Assembly: GCA_002507545.1 (NCBI GenBank)
Contig: DAVR01000038.1
Coordinates: 1 to 45,041, forward strand
Reading direction: 5' to 3'
DNA length: 45,041 bases
From: Archaeoglobus sp. UBA230
GTDB taxonomy: Archaea; Halobacteriota; Archaeoglobi; Archaeoglobales; Archaeoglobaceae
Positions 31,074-39,416 of the stretch are shown piece after piece. The notes beneath the pieces are model-generated. The model searched no databases, was not told the DNA's origin, and saw only the letters and a list, made by a program, of their open reading frames with translations. Made by a program: the position numbers and the translations under genes. The number at the start of each line of letters is the position of its first letter. The stretch's first letter is position 1.

Positions 31074-31295
31074 ATGGCACACAAAACCCTGACAATATCA
31101 GAGGAGGCTTATAATGCACTAAAGAAATTGAAAAAGAGAGGAGAGTCTTTTAGTGATGTTATCCTAAGGATAACAAAAAGTGTGAGCTTGTTGGAATACG
31201 TAGAATCAGCAGAATTTCCGCAGGAGCTGGCAGACAATATCGAAGAAGTTTACAGGGAAAGGGAGATGGTAAAAAGCCGGGCTGTTGAACTTTAA
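31074..31295 (+). CDS. vapB: VapB-type antitoxin (DUF217/UPF0330 family)
   Basis: A 73-residue protein with the family pattern KTLTISEEAYNALKKLK and GESFSDVILRI, a ribbon-helix-helix DNA-binding fold that pairs with PIN-domain VapC toxins in archaea. The C-terminal half is charged and probably wraps the toxin. It is followed by vapC after 11 nt. The repeats at 31047 are a likely operator. Confidence 0.85.
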   Translation: MAHKTLTISEEAYNALKKLKKRGESFSDVILRITKSVSLLEYVESAEFPQELADNIEEVYREREMVKSRAVEL

Positions 31296-31306
31296 TTTAA
31301 GTAGGT

Positions 31307-31708
31307 GTGTTAATGGTCTGCCTCGAAACGGACTTCCTCGTAGCCCTCATACGTAAAGACTCAAACGCCGTAGAGAAGTTAAGGAAACTGGTTGAAAGTG
31401 GAGAAAGACTTGCAACCACACCAATAAACGCTGCCGAGCTTTTCAAGGGAGCATATAGGTCGAAGAATTTGGATGAGAACTTGAAGAAGGTCAGGGGAAT
31501 TTTAAACAGGCTGGATTTACTCGATTTTAACATAAATGCTTCAGACATTTACGGCCAGATAATATCGGAACTTGAGAAAAAGGGGGAGCCAATAGGAGAG
31601 ATGGATACATTAATTGCAAGCATAGCGTTAGCACATAATGAAAGAATAGTGACGAGAAACGTCAAACATTTTAGCCGTATTAAAGGTTTGGAAATTGAAA
31701 GCTGGTAG
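31307..31708 (+). CDS. vapC: VapC-type PIN-domain ribonuclease toxin
   Basis: A 133-residue PIN nuclease (GTG 31307; ATG 31313 is equally possible). The acidic metal ligands appear in order: Asp in LETDFLVAL, Glu in NAAELFKGA, Asp in IGEMDTLIA and the Asn/His end VTRNVKHFSRI. VapC toxins cut tRNA or rRNA when freed from VapB. The pair sits between two signalling genes and is flanked by a direct duplication, so it was acquired at this point. Confidence 0.88.
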   Translation: MLMVCLETDFLVALIRKDSNAVEKLRKLVESGERLATTPINAAELFKGAYRSKNLDENLKKVRGILNRLDLLDFNINASDIYGQIISELEKKGEPIGEMDTLIASIALAHNERIVTRNVKHFSRIKGLEIESW

Positions 31709-31752
31709 TGGTAAACTGTTACTTTAAAGTTAGCATAACTCACTGCAAATTC

Positions 31753-31924
31753 ATATTGCAAAACCTGTTCGCTTCGAGGATTTACTGAATCTCAGCAAAC
31801 ATATAAATATTTACTGGTTAATGTTAAATGAGAGACCCGAGGTTTGAAAGAATGAGATTGTTGATAGCTGATGACAACCCTGACGACAGGCATCTGGCGG
31901 TCAGGGAGCTTAGAAAACACTTCG
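31753..31924 (+). repeat. Direct duplication, right copy
   Basis: Second copy of the sequence at 30855-31008. Here the response-regulator 3' end (31759-31850) is non-coding debris, while the REC-PAS-GAF gene start (ATG 31828) is the functional one. Together the copies show that one ancestral overlap between the two genes was duplicated when the toxin-antitoxin segment arrived. Confidence 0.85.
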
Positions 31925-33318
31925 GTGATTTGGAGGTAGTTGAGATTTTATCCGAGAACGACCTTAAAAAAGCCCTTGAGAACTTCAATTTTGACATTGT
32001 TTTGACAGACTACAGGCTGAGGTGGGGGACAGGATTTGATGTCCTGAATGCGGTTCGTAAGGTCTCTCCATACACTCCTGTTATCATGCTAACTCTTACA
32101 GGAAATGAAGCAACAGCAGTTGAGGCGATGAAGGCAGGATTTGATGACTATGTTCTGAAGTCACCCAAGCACATAGTCAAGCTTCCAGTTGCAGTGGAGG
32201 CGGTGATTGAAAAAAAGAGGAAAGAGATGGAAGCAGATGAATATCTCAGGAGACTCAGAGAGAGTGAAAGAAAATACAGGGAGCTGTGGGATAATGCGAA
32301 CGATAACTTCTTCATAATCACACCCGATGGCTTATTCTTAGATGCAAATTTGGCGGCACTTAACACGATTGGTCTCTCACGGGAAGATTTGGGTAAGATA
32401 AGAATTGAGGACATCGTGGATGAAGAATTTCTAAAGCCAGTAAAAGAGAGAATAAGAAAGATTGTTGAAACCAAAGACCCATTAGAGCCTATAGAAATAA
32501 GGGTGAAGAGAAAGGATGGCAAGAAACTCTGGATAGAACTACGATCTCGCCCAATAGTTAAGAATGGGTGGGTTGTAGCAATACACGGAATAGCAAGGGA
32601 TGTAACGAAAAGGAAAGAATACGAAGAGGAGATAGGGAGATTAAACAGACTTCTCAAAATAGTCCACGAGATAAACGATTCGCTTGTCAGAGAAAAAGAC
32701 GAAGATAGTTTGGTGAAAGCGATAGGCGACAACCTTTCCAAGTTTTACACATCGGTTTTTGTGGGGATTGCAATGGATGGAGAGCTGAAGTTCTATCCCC
32801 CTCTTGATGAATCTGCATGTGGGGAGGAAGCTCTAACAAATGGGGAGGTTATGAGGCTCAGTCCAAATAAACACATTGATGGATGCAGACACCTCCCTCT
32901 CCACGGTCACCTTTTCGCCCTTGTGGTTCCAATGATGTATAATGATAAAGTTAAGGGAGTTTTGATAATCCACTCAGAAATGCCTTTCACCGATGATGAG
33001 GTTGAAATTCTGACAACACTCTCTTACGACATTACCTTTGCAATAAACGCGATACAGCTCGAGGAAGAGAAATTTCTCGCCTACACCCAGATTGAAAGGA
33101 ACATCGAGCAGTTTGCAATTCTTGTTGATCAGATCAGAAATCCTCTTGCTGCTGCGAGTTTAATTGCGGAAGTTGAAATTGAGGATGAGAAAACGAAGGA
33201 AAAAATTTTATTCCAGCTAAAAAGAATTGAGGAGGTTATAAAAAAGCTCGATAGGGGCTGGCTGGAATCTGAGAACGTCAGGGACTTTCTCAGGAAGAGC
33301 TGGGAAAAAGTTAAATGA
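31828..33318 (+). CDS. REC-PAS-GAF protein with degenerate kinase dimerisation region
   Basis: A 496-residue signalling protein. It has a receiver domain (IADDNPDDR, Asp61 in VLTDYRLRWG), PAS (about 140-270), GAF-like (about 285-415, with several Cys/His around CGEE and DGCRHLPLHGH) and a helical end. That end, LVDQIRNPLAAASLIAEV, looks like a histidine-kinase dimerisation helix with Gln instead of His and no ATPase domain. It probably receives phosphate from the upstream kinase and acts as a scaffold or modulator. Its 3' end overlaps the CoA-transferase gene on the other strand by 8 nt. Confidence 0.85.
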   Translation: MRDPRFERMRLLIADDNPDDRHLAVRELRKHFGDLEVVEILSENDLKKALENFNFDIVLTDYRLRWGTGFDVLNAVRKVSPYTPVIMLTLTGNEATAVEAMKAGFDDYVLKSPKHIVKLPVAVEAVIEKKRKEMEADEYLRRLRESERKYRELWDNANDNFFIITPDGLFLDANLAALNTIGLSREDLGKIRIEDIVDEEFLKPVKERIRKIVETKDPLEPIEIRVKRKDGKKLWIELRSRPIVKNGWVVAIHGIARDVTKRKEYEEEIGRLNRLLKIVHEINDSLVREKDEDSLVKAIGDNLSKFYTSVFVGIAMDGELKFYPPLDESACGEEALTNGEVMRLSPNKHIDGCRHLPLHGHLFALVVPMMYNDKVKGVLIIHSEMPFTDDEVEILTTLSYDITFAINAIQLEEEKFLAYTQIERNIEQFAILVDQIRNPLAAASLIAEVEIEDEKTKEKILFQLKRIEEVIKKLDRGWLESENVRDFLRKSWEKVK

Positions 33319-34612
33319 TTCCCTCCCTCTTAAGATCATCCAGATCATCTCTTCCCAGTCCAAGCAGGTTGTGGTAAACGAAGTAGTTGTTCTCTCCAAT
33401 CTCCTTTCCAAGCCATTTAAGCTTGTATGGAGTTTCGCTGAGTCTCCAGGGTGTGCTGGGAATCAACAGGTTTTGGTATTTTGAATCCCGGTAAATTCTG
33501 AACAGCTTTTTGTTCCACCAGAATTCATCTTCAAGCACTTCCTTCGGTGTCATGACCTTTGCGTATATCGCAACGCCCTCCTTCCCTTCTTCCTTCCACT
33601 TTACCATCCTCTCTGCCAGCTCCCTGAACGTGAACTTCTTTATTGCCTCTTGAACATCTTTGTATGCCTGCTTTTGCTTTTCAAGAGGTATTCTGTCGAA
33701 AACAGTCGGATACTTCTCTATCAAGTGCTCCGCTTCGATCTGAGTGACCAGAGCTTTAAAGTTGGCATCTGTGTAGCCCGAAGCGAAGGCGTAGCCGTCT
33801 TTAATCTCGTAAAAGGCGTAACTGAACACTCCAGCATCGAGCGGTAAAAAGCCCTCAAGCGACTCGTTGAAGGCGTGGGGGAATATTAGATGCATTCCTA
33901 TCTTGTTGATCGCCTCCGTTGAAGTTACATCTATCATCTGCCCCTCTCCCGTTCTGCTGCGGTAAATCAGGGCAAGCAGGACACCACAAGCCCCCCACAT
34001 TCCTGCATAGTAGTAAGCCATCCAGAAACCCGGTGCAGTAGGAAGGTTGTATGGCTCGCCTGCTTCTGGCAGCTCTTTGGTCATGTACATGTATCCTGAC
34101 TCAGCAAGGCCGAGAAGATTTGAATCTGGTATTTTCGCACATTCCTCTGCCTTTGGTCCGAAGTGACCGTGAGATGAGAAGGCCAAGTAGATCAGTCTGG
34201 GATTTATTTCCCTAAGCTGCCTGTATCCTATTCCCCTGTCATCCATCCATCCCGGTGGGAACGATTCTATCAGAACGTCCACCCTTCTAACCATCCTCTT
34301 TAGAAGCTCTCTTCCCTCCTCTTTTTCGAGATTTAGCGTTATGAACATCTTATTCCTCGTTTCAATAAGAAAATCAAGTCCCGTGTTTCTGAAATAAAAC
34401 TCGCCAAAGGGTGTAACTTCTCTGAGAGGGTCTCCATCTGGAGGCTCCACCTTTATAACCTCAGCCCCCAGTTCAGCAAGAATCGAGGAGGCGAACATCG
34501 CTGATGGACTTGCCATGCTTACATCCAGAACTCTCAGCCCATCAAGCGCATCATCCTTAAATTTTGCCACATCAGGGTCTGTAATCATCTTGGCATATTC
34601 TCTCCAGTCCAT
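33311..34612 (-). CDS. Class III CoA-transferase (CaiB/BaiF family), subunit-like
   Basis: A 433-residue CoA-transferase of the formyl-CoA/carnitine/benzylsuccinate type: LRVLDVSMASPSAMFAS, LGAEVIKVEPPDGDP, NKMFITLNLEKEEGRELL and DVLIESFPPGWMDDRGIG. It is encoded 6 nt after a second family member, as in heteromeric BbsEF-type enzymes that move CoA between a dicarboxylate and an aromatic or branched acid. The position where the family has its catalytic Asp should be checked in both subunits. Exact substrate unknown. Confidence 0.85.
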   Translation of the reverse strand: MDWREYAKMITDPDVAKFKDDALDGLRVLDVSMASPSAMFASSILAELGAEVIKVEPPDGDPLREVTPFGEFYFRNTGLDFLIETRNKMFITLNLEKEEGRELLKRMVRRVDVLIESFPPGWMDDRGIGYRQLREINPRLIYLAFSSHGHFGPKAEECAKIPDSNLLGLAESGYMYMTKELPEAGEPYNLPTAPGFWMAYYYAGMWGACGVLLALIYRSRTGEGQMIDVTSTEAINKIGMHLIFPHAFNESLEGFLPLDAGVFSYAFYEIKDGYAFASGYTDANFKALVTQIEAEHLIEKYPTVFDRIPLEKQKQAYKDVQEAIKKFTFRELAERMVKWKEEGKEGVAIYAKVMTPKEVLEDEFWWNKKLFRIYRDSKYQNLLIPSTPWRLSETPYKLKWLGKEIGENNYFVYHNLLGLGRDDLDDLKREGII

Positions 34613-34618
34613 ATCTCA

Positions 34619-35968
34619 TCACCACCTGAATACGGGATCGTTCTCGTAGTTGAATTCCTTAGGGGGTCTTCTTCCGATAAAGTCTGCCCAGTAGCAGATT
34701 ACACCCTCCTTTAAAAGTTCTTCAATTTCCTCCTCGCTCAAACCAAGAAGCTTTTTGAAGATGTATCTATTGTGATAACCCACAGATGTACCGACCCACT
34801 TTATTCTTCCCGGTGATTTGCTGAGCTTTGCCGGGCTTCCTGCTGCAACCATTCTCTCGTATATAGGATCATCGAAGATCCAAACACTTTTCCTTGCTCT
34901 GAGATGCTCGTCCTCGTAAACCTGCTTGCTATCCCTCACCTCTCCTGCGGAGAAGCTATACTCTCTTGCCAGCTTAAGTATCTCGTCGAGAGTCCTCTGT
35001 TTACACCATTCAGCTACGATCCTGTCTATCTCATCCGCATTCTCTTTCTTCAACCTCTGAGATGCTTTGGAGAATCTCTCGTCCTCCATTAGGTCCTCCC
35101 GTCCCATTGCTCTGCAAAGCCTCCTGAATTCCTCTGTTGTTAGGGTTGAGATTACAACAAGCTTACCGTCAGCGGTCTCATACATGTTTGCTGGAGCTAT
35201 ACTCGGATCTCTGTTTCCTATTCTCTTCCTGTCCTCTCCCTTCAGGTGTGTGTAGGTGAAAACAGAGCCCATCACCCTCGGAAACGTCTCAACCTGAGCT
35301 ACATCGATGTACTGCCCCTTTCCGGTTCTCTCTCTGTAGTAGAGGGCTGCAAGAACCGACATAAAGCCTGCAGTTGCTGCAATCAGGTCTCCGGGATAGG
35401 AAGGGAGTCTAAGTGGAACTCTGCCTTCGTAACCGCTCACAGCAGCGGCACCACTCATTGCCTGACCACTGGCATCAAAACTTGGCCAGTTCCACCTCTC
35501 TCCCCACTGTCCGTAGCCGCTGAGGGAGAGATAAATCAGGCGTGGGTTCACTTCCCTTAGGTATCTGTAGCTAAGTCCAAGCCTGTCCATCGTTCCCGGC
35601 ACGAAATTTTCGAGAACGACGTCACTCTTTTTTACAAGCTTCAGAAAAAGTTCTTTCCCCTTGGGATGCTTAAGGTTGAGGGACGTGAAATATTTATTTC
35701 TCTGGCACCAAAGCACAGCGCTCGATGCATCTTTCCAGAACTTGGCCCATGCATCCACACTTCTAACAAAATCGCCCATGCCCGGTGGACTCCCTGGCAT
35801 CTCAATCCTTATCACCTCAGCCCCAAATTCCGCCAGAAGAGAACCAGCTTCCGGGCCAAAGAGAACCACAGTCAGGTCCAGAACCCTTACACCTTCAAGA
35901 GGTTCGGGTTTCTCGAATATTGTCTCAGGACTGAACTCTCGTTCTGCCCACTCGAAATACTCAGACAT
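34619..35968 (-). CDS. Class III CoA-transferase (CaiB/BaiF family), partner
   Basis: A 449-residue paralogue with VRVLDLTVVLFGPEAGSLLAE, FGAEVIRIEMPGSPP, CQRNKYFTSLNLKHPKGKEL and DVVLENFVPGTMDRLG. It is first in the two-gene minus-strand operon. The pairing suggests one enzyme of two unlike subunits, as in succinyl-CoA:benzylsuccinate CoA-transferase. That substrate is a possibility, not a conclusion. Confidence 0.85.
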   Translation of the reverse strand: MSEYFEWAEREFSPETIFEKPEPLEGVRVLDLTVVLFGPEAGSLLAEFGAEVIRIEMPGSPPGMGDFVRSVDAWAKFWKDASSAVLWCQRNKYFTSLNLKHPKGKELFLKLVKKSDVVLENFVPGTMDRLGLSYRYLREVNPRLIYLSLSGYGQWGERWNWPSFDASGQAMSGAAAVSGYEGRVPLRLPSYPGDLIAATAGFMSVLAALYYRERTGKGQYIDVAQVETFPRVMGSVFTYTHLKGEDRKRIGNRDPSIAPANMYETADGKLVVISTLTTEEFRRLCRAMGREDLMEDERFSKASQRLKKENADEIDRIVAEWCKQRTLDEILKLAREYSFSAGEVRDSKQVYEDEHLRARKSVWIFDDPIYERMVAAGSPAKLSKSPGRIKWVGTSVGYHNRYIFKKLLGLSEEEIEELLKEGVICYWADFIGRRPPKEFNYENDPVFRW

Positions 35969-35984
35969 ATCTGAATATCTGTAA

Positions 35985-36386
35985 TACTAAAATATAAAAT
36001 TTGTTCAAAATGGCATGCTATATGTAATCAAACGCTGTAATTATTCCGATTAGACGAAAGAGTAATGATTATTTATTGGTAGTTTGGTATAGGGACTTGG
36101 TATAGAGACTGGGTCTTTCCAGTTCAGGCAGTGCTACTTTTGCTCAGTTCTTCTTTATGTTCAAGTCAGAATCTTTCAATTTTATCCTATCTCTCAACCC
36201 GAAAATTCGTTTCCGGATCAAGATAGAAGCTTTCACTAACAATGGCAAACTCCTCAACATGCCGTCACTAAGGTGACTCATAAATTCTTTTAGAGGGATA
36301 AAAAACGTTTGGAGTACCAATTTATGATGGTAATTAGTATAATATTATAAGAAAAATATTTATATTTGTTAATTCTTGTAGAATTT
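35985..36386. other. Intergenic region with divergent promoters
   Basis: No gene is visible in these 400 bp. A near-duplicate TTGGTATAGGGAC / TTGGTATAGAGAC lies at about 36087-36112. A strong AT-rich promoter (AAAAATATTTATATTTG, about 36351-36369) precedes the hydrolase gene. Nothing else recognised. Confidence 0.5.
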
Positions 36387-38174
36387 ATGAAGGTGCTGAT
36401 TTTTGCTCTCCTCATTTGCTTTGCAATCTCTACAGCCAGTGGATTTGAAATAGTTAAGCAGTGTGGTAAAGGCTACATCGCAGATTTGGGGAATGGAAAG
36501 TATCTGATGCACCTTGAAGGCAACCCTTACGAAATGGGGTATCAGCAAGGCTGCCTCGCTCCTGAAGCGGTGCAAAAGATGACAAAGGAGTTTGTAAAGT
36601 CAGTTCTGGAAGGATACGACATTCCTGAGAATATCATCCCCGGATTGATAAAATTGGGGAAAGAAATTGCAAAGGAGAACGAGAGGTATATTCCTTCAGA
36701 GTTCATAGAGGAGATGAGAGGAATTGCTGATGGGGCAAGAGATCAGGGGTATGATGTCAGCTATGAGGATGTTCTTCTACTTAATCTGGGATTTGATGTT
36801 GTTTTGAGTGTCGCCTATCCAATTGCTACACCTATCGTCGCTTGGCAGGATAAGAAGGGTATAGCGTGTGACGGTTTTGTTGCGATGGACGATGCAACTT
36901 CTGATGGGAGAGTGCTGATGGGCAGGAGCTTCATGTTCAATCCTGAGGTCTTTCACGAGGTTGCCATGCTGATTGAACAGTATCCTAATAGGGGACACAG
37001 ATTTGTAAGCGTTTCAGCACCGGGATTTGTTGGGGTTACCGCAGCCATGAGTTCTGCTGGAATAGCAATTGGTATGGATATGGTGCCAGCCATGAACACA
37101 AAGCCCTTTGTTTCAGGAATGGGTTGTTTACTCACAGCGAGACAGGTTGTGCAGTATGCTGATGAGCTGAGCGATGCGGTGAATATGATCAAAGGCTCAA
37201 AGAGAGGTGTACCATGGCTTTACGTCATCGGAGATGGTCAGGGAAGAGAGAAGGGGGGAGCAGTGGTCGAGGTGTCAGCAGATAAATTTGCGGTGAGGTA
37301 TATGGATTATGAGTATCCATCATGGGCAGAGAATCTAAATCTGCCAAAGCAGATAGAGGATAAGGACGATCTGGTCGTCTTGGCTAATCACTACATAGTT
37401 CCAGAGATGTATTCTACCGTCAGCTACGCAATCAAAGATTCACTCTGGAGATACAAAACTCTCACAAACCTGATTCTTCAGAACTACGGATCAATTGATG
37501 TGGAAACAGGGAAGGAGCTTGTAGACTATCTACACCCACCGAACTACGGCTACTATGGGCAGGATGAGAACATTCCGGTCGGCGCATCGCGCACACTCTT
37601 TGACCTCACAAACCTTGAGTTCTGGAGTCTTTACGGCATGTATTCCGATCCTTGGGCAAACTGGCAGCTAAGGCAGGAGGGTTTAGTTACTGGGCTTGAT
37701 AAGGCTTGGAAAGATACTGAAGGTAGAGTAGCCGGGCCGAGCTGGAAACCTCTGAACTACGGTTCCCCGATAATTGACAAGGAGAAACTTCTTGATGCAG
37801 AAGAAGTGCAGAAACTCCTGTCTGTTGATGGCAACTACGTCGAACAGTGCGAGAAGGCCTTTATTGGTGATCGAGATTATGCCGTCCAGCACTTCAGGTT
37901 CAATGTGAATCATGACACTGCAAGGGTAACTCTCTTCGCAGATGACCAGAACGACGGGCTTGAGATATATGCGTGGAATTACAACACCAACGACTGGCAG
38001 AAGGTCTATGGTAGAGTTTACCCGAAGGGTTTGGAACGTATCATTTTCACAGTAAGCAGTGACTTCATAGAAGACGGGAAACTCGACATCGTGCTGATTT
38101 CAGAAGCAAAATGGAGGTTCGGCATGATCTACGATAAGGCTTGTGTAAGGGTTGACTACGTGAGTGTAACATAA
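36387..38174 (+). CDS. Exported C45-type (acyltransferase/Ntn hydrolase) protein
   Basis: A 595-residue protein from ATG 36387. Residues 1-20 (KVLIFALLICFAISTASG) form a signal peptide. The body matches the C45/phospholipase-B-like Ntn family: GNPYEMGYQQGCLAPEAV, YEDVLLLNLGFDV, then the candidate nucleophile Cys in IACDGFVAMDDATSDGRVLMGR, as autocatalytic Ntn enzymes keep. The last ~110 residues form a separate beta-rich domain. The likely role is hydrolysis of an amide or acyl substrate outside the cell. It has its own strong promoter. Confidence 0.75.
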   Translation: MKVLIFALLICFAISTASGFEIVKQCGKGYIADLGNGKYLMHLEGNPYEMGYQQGCLAPEAVQKMTKEFVKSVLEGYDIPENIIPGLIKLGKEIAKENERYIPSEFIEEMRGIADGARDQGYDVSYEDVLLLNLGFDVVLSVAYPIATPIVAWQDKKGIACDGFVAMDDATSDGRVLMGRSFMFNPEVFHEVAMLIEQYPNRGHRFVSVSAPGFVGVTAAMSSAGIAIGMDMVPAMNTKPFVSGMGCLLTARQVVQYADELSDAVNMIKGSKRGVPWLYVIGDGQGREKGGAVVEVSADKFAVRYMDYEYPSWAENLNLPKQIEDKDDLVVLANHYIVPEMYSTVSYAIKDSLWRYKTLTNLILQNYGSIDVETGKELVDYLHPPNYGYYGQDENIPVGASRTLFDLTNLEFWSLYGMYSDPWANWQLRQEGLVTGLDKAWKDTEGRVAGPSWKPLNYGSPIIDKEKLLDAEEVQKLLSVDGNYVEQCEKAFIGDRDYAVQHFRFNVNHDTARVTLFADDQNDGLEIYAWNYNTNDWQKVYGRVYPKGLERIIFTVSSDFIEDGKLDIVLISEAKWRFGMIYDKACVRVDYVSVT

Positions 38175-38220
38175 TTTTTATTTTCTTTCTTGCTCAACAT
38201 TATGTATTGCCTTTGTGCAG

Positions 38221-38625
38221 CTAAATTCTCTTACCAAAATTTTTTGCAAGTGTAAGAGCGAAGCCAACAGCCTTCTGAACATCTGGGTCTCGAAGGTTTT
38301 TCACTGCATCCATCATGCCCATTGGCTCATAAACCATTGACTCTTCGAGTGCATCCAAAAGCCTTTTTATTACTTTAAAAACCCTCTCATCAGCTGACAG
38401 AAGCAGATTAAAGAACATCTCAAGTTTGGAGGCTATCTCGCTCATCTCTTCTGGTGATAAAGGAACTCTCAACTCTGAAAGCTTTACGATTTCATCCAAA
38501 ACTCCCTTCTTTTCCAAAACAACCAATTTTTCGATAGCGTTAATTATTTCATCGTGATTCTCAACAACCTTCTCAAAAATCTCGTAGATAGCTTCGGCAG
38601 CCTTAGATATCCCTTCAGAAGACAT
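38221..38625 (-). CDS. DUF1641 family protein
   Basis: A 134-residue all-helical protein with the family end MDAVKNLRDPDVQKAVGFAL. DUF1641 proteins are often linked to formate dehydrogenase or sulfur-redox operons, but no such genes lie nearby. It is expressed leftwards and is separated from the next gene by 28 nt. Confidence 0.7.
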   Translation of the reverse strand: MSSEGISKAAEAIYEIFEKVVENHDEIINAIEKLVVLEKKGVLDEIVKLSELRVPLSPEEMSEIASKLEMFFNLLLSADERVFKVIKRLLDALEESMVYEPMGMMDAVKNLRDPDVQKAVGFALTLAKNFGKRI

Positions 38626-38653
38626 TCAGGCACCCTTTAAAAATATAAGAAAA

Positions 38654-38848
38654 TTAGGCTCTCTTCTTTTTCTTAATTACTTCTTCAAGTCTCCTTTCAA
38701 GGGGCTCCTCGTGAGTATAGGGACACATGAGGTAATGTTCAACAGCCTTCGCAATTGCATCTTTTGTTGCACTTTCACCCGTCTTTCTTTTAAGTTCTTC
38801 AAGCACGTTTTCCGGCAGCACAGTTTGAGCATGAACGATTTTTACCAT
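38654..38848 (-). CDS. Small archaeal protein, DUF5371-like (64 aa)
   Basis: Begins at ATG 38848, which is well spaced from AGGTGG. The order VKIVHAQTVLPENVLEELK, then GESATKDAIAKAVEHYL and a lysine-rich tail, matches a short archaeal family with an RHH-like character. It is probably DNA-binding. The AT-rich stretch upstream (about 38870-38895) likely holds its promoter. Confidence 0.6.
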   Translation of the reverse strand: MVKIVHAQTVLPENVLEELKRKTGESATKDAIAKAVEHYLMCPYTHEEPLERRLEEVIKKKKRA

Positions 38849-38926
38849 CACTACCACCTATCATTATTATGAACACCACAATATTTAAGGTTTTCTCATT
38901 ATCACCATATTGCAATTACATTTCTG

Positions 38927-39406
38927 TTACCTCTTATTTCCCCTAACCATAGCCACCTTACCTGTCCTCGCAAGCTCCTTTATACCATACTGCCTCATCA
39001 GGTCAATGAAGGCATTTACTTTGTCTTCATCTCCCGTAACCTCAATTATGAAGCTATCTCTCGAAACGTCAACGATCCTCGCCCTGAAAATGTTGGTGAG
39101 TTCAACAATTTCTCCTCTCCTCTCAGGAGGTGCGTGAACCCTAATGAGGCAAAGTTCCCTCTCCACCGACCCTTCGGAGATTTCACTAACTTTTATCGTC
39201 TCTATAAGCTTGTTCAATTGCTTTGTGACCTGTTCAACAACTCTATCATCACCCTCTACAACAATAGTCATTCTTGAAAGGTCATTCCTCTCGGTTGTGC
39301 CGACAGTCAGACTTTCAATGTTGAAACCCCTTCTCCTGAACAGAGAAGCCACCCTTGCCAGAACACCCGGCTTGTTCTCAACAAGGACAGCTATTGTGTG
39401 CCTCAT
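38927..39406 (-). CDS. ilvN: Acetolactate synthase regulatory (small) subunit
   Basis: A 159-residue regulatory subunit carrying feedback control by branched-chain amino acids. The N-terminal ACT domain is [19 protein letters not shown] and FNIESLTVG, followed by a second C-terminal domain. Start ATG 39406 is preferred because GAGGTGGAGGTT precedes it; an earlier ATG at 39427 would overlap ilvB. The length (type like IlvH, about 160) is typical. It pairs with ilvB just upstream. Confidence 0.93.
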   Translation of the reverse strand: MRHTIAVLVENKPGVLARVASLFRRRGFNIESLTVGTTERNDLSRMTIVVEGDDRVVEQVTKQLNKLIETIKVSEISEGSVERELCLIRVHAPPERRGEIVELTNIFRARIVDVSRDSFIIEVTGDEDKVNAFIDLMRQYGIKELARTGKVAMVRGNKR

Positions 39407-39416
39407 AACCTCCACC

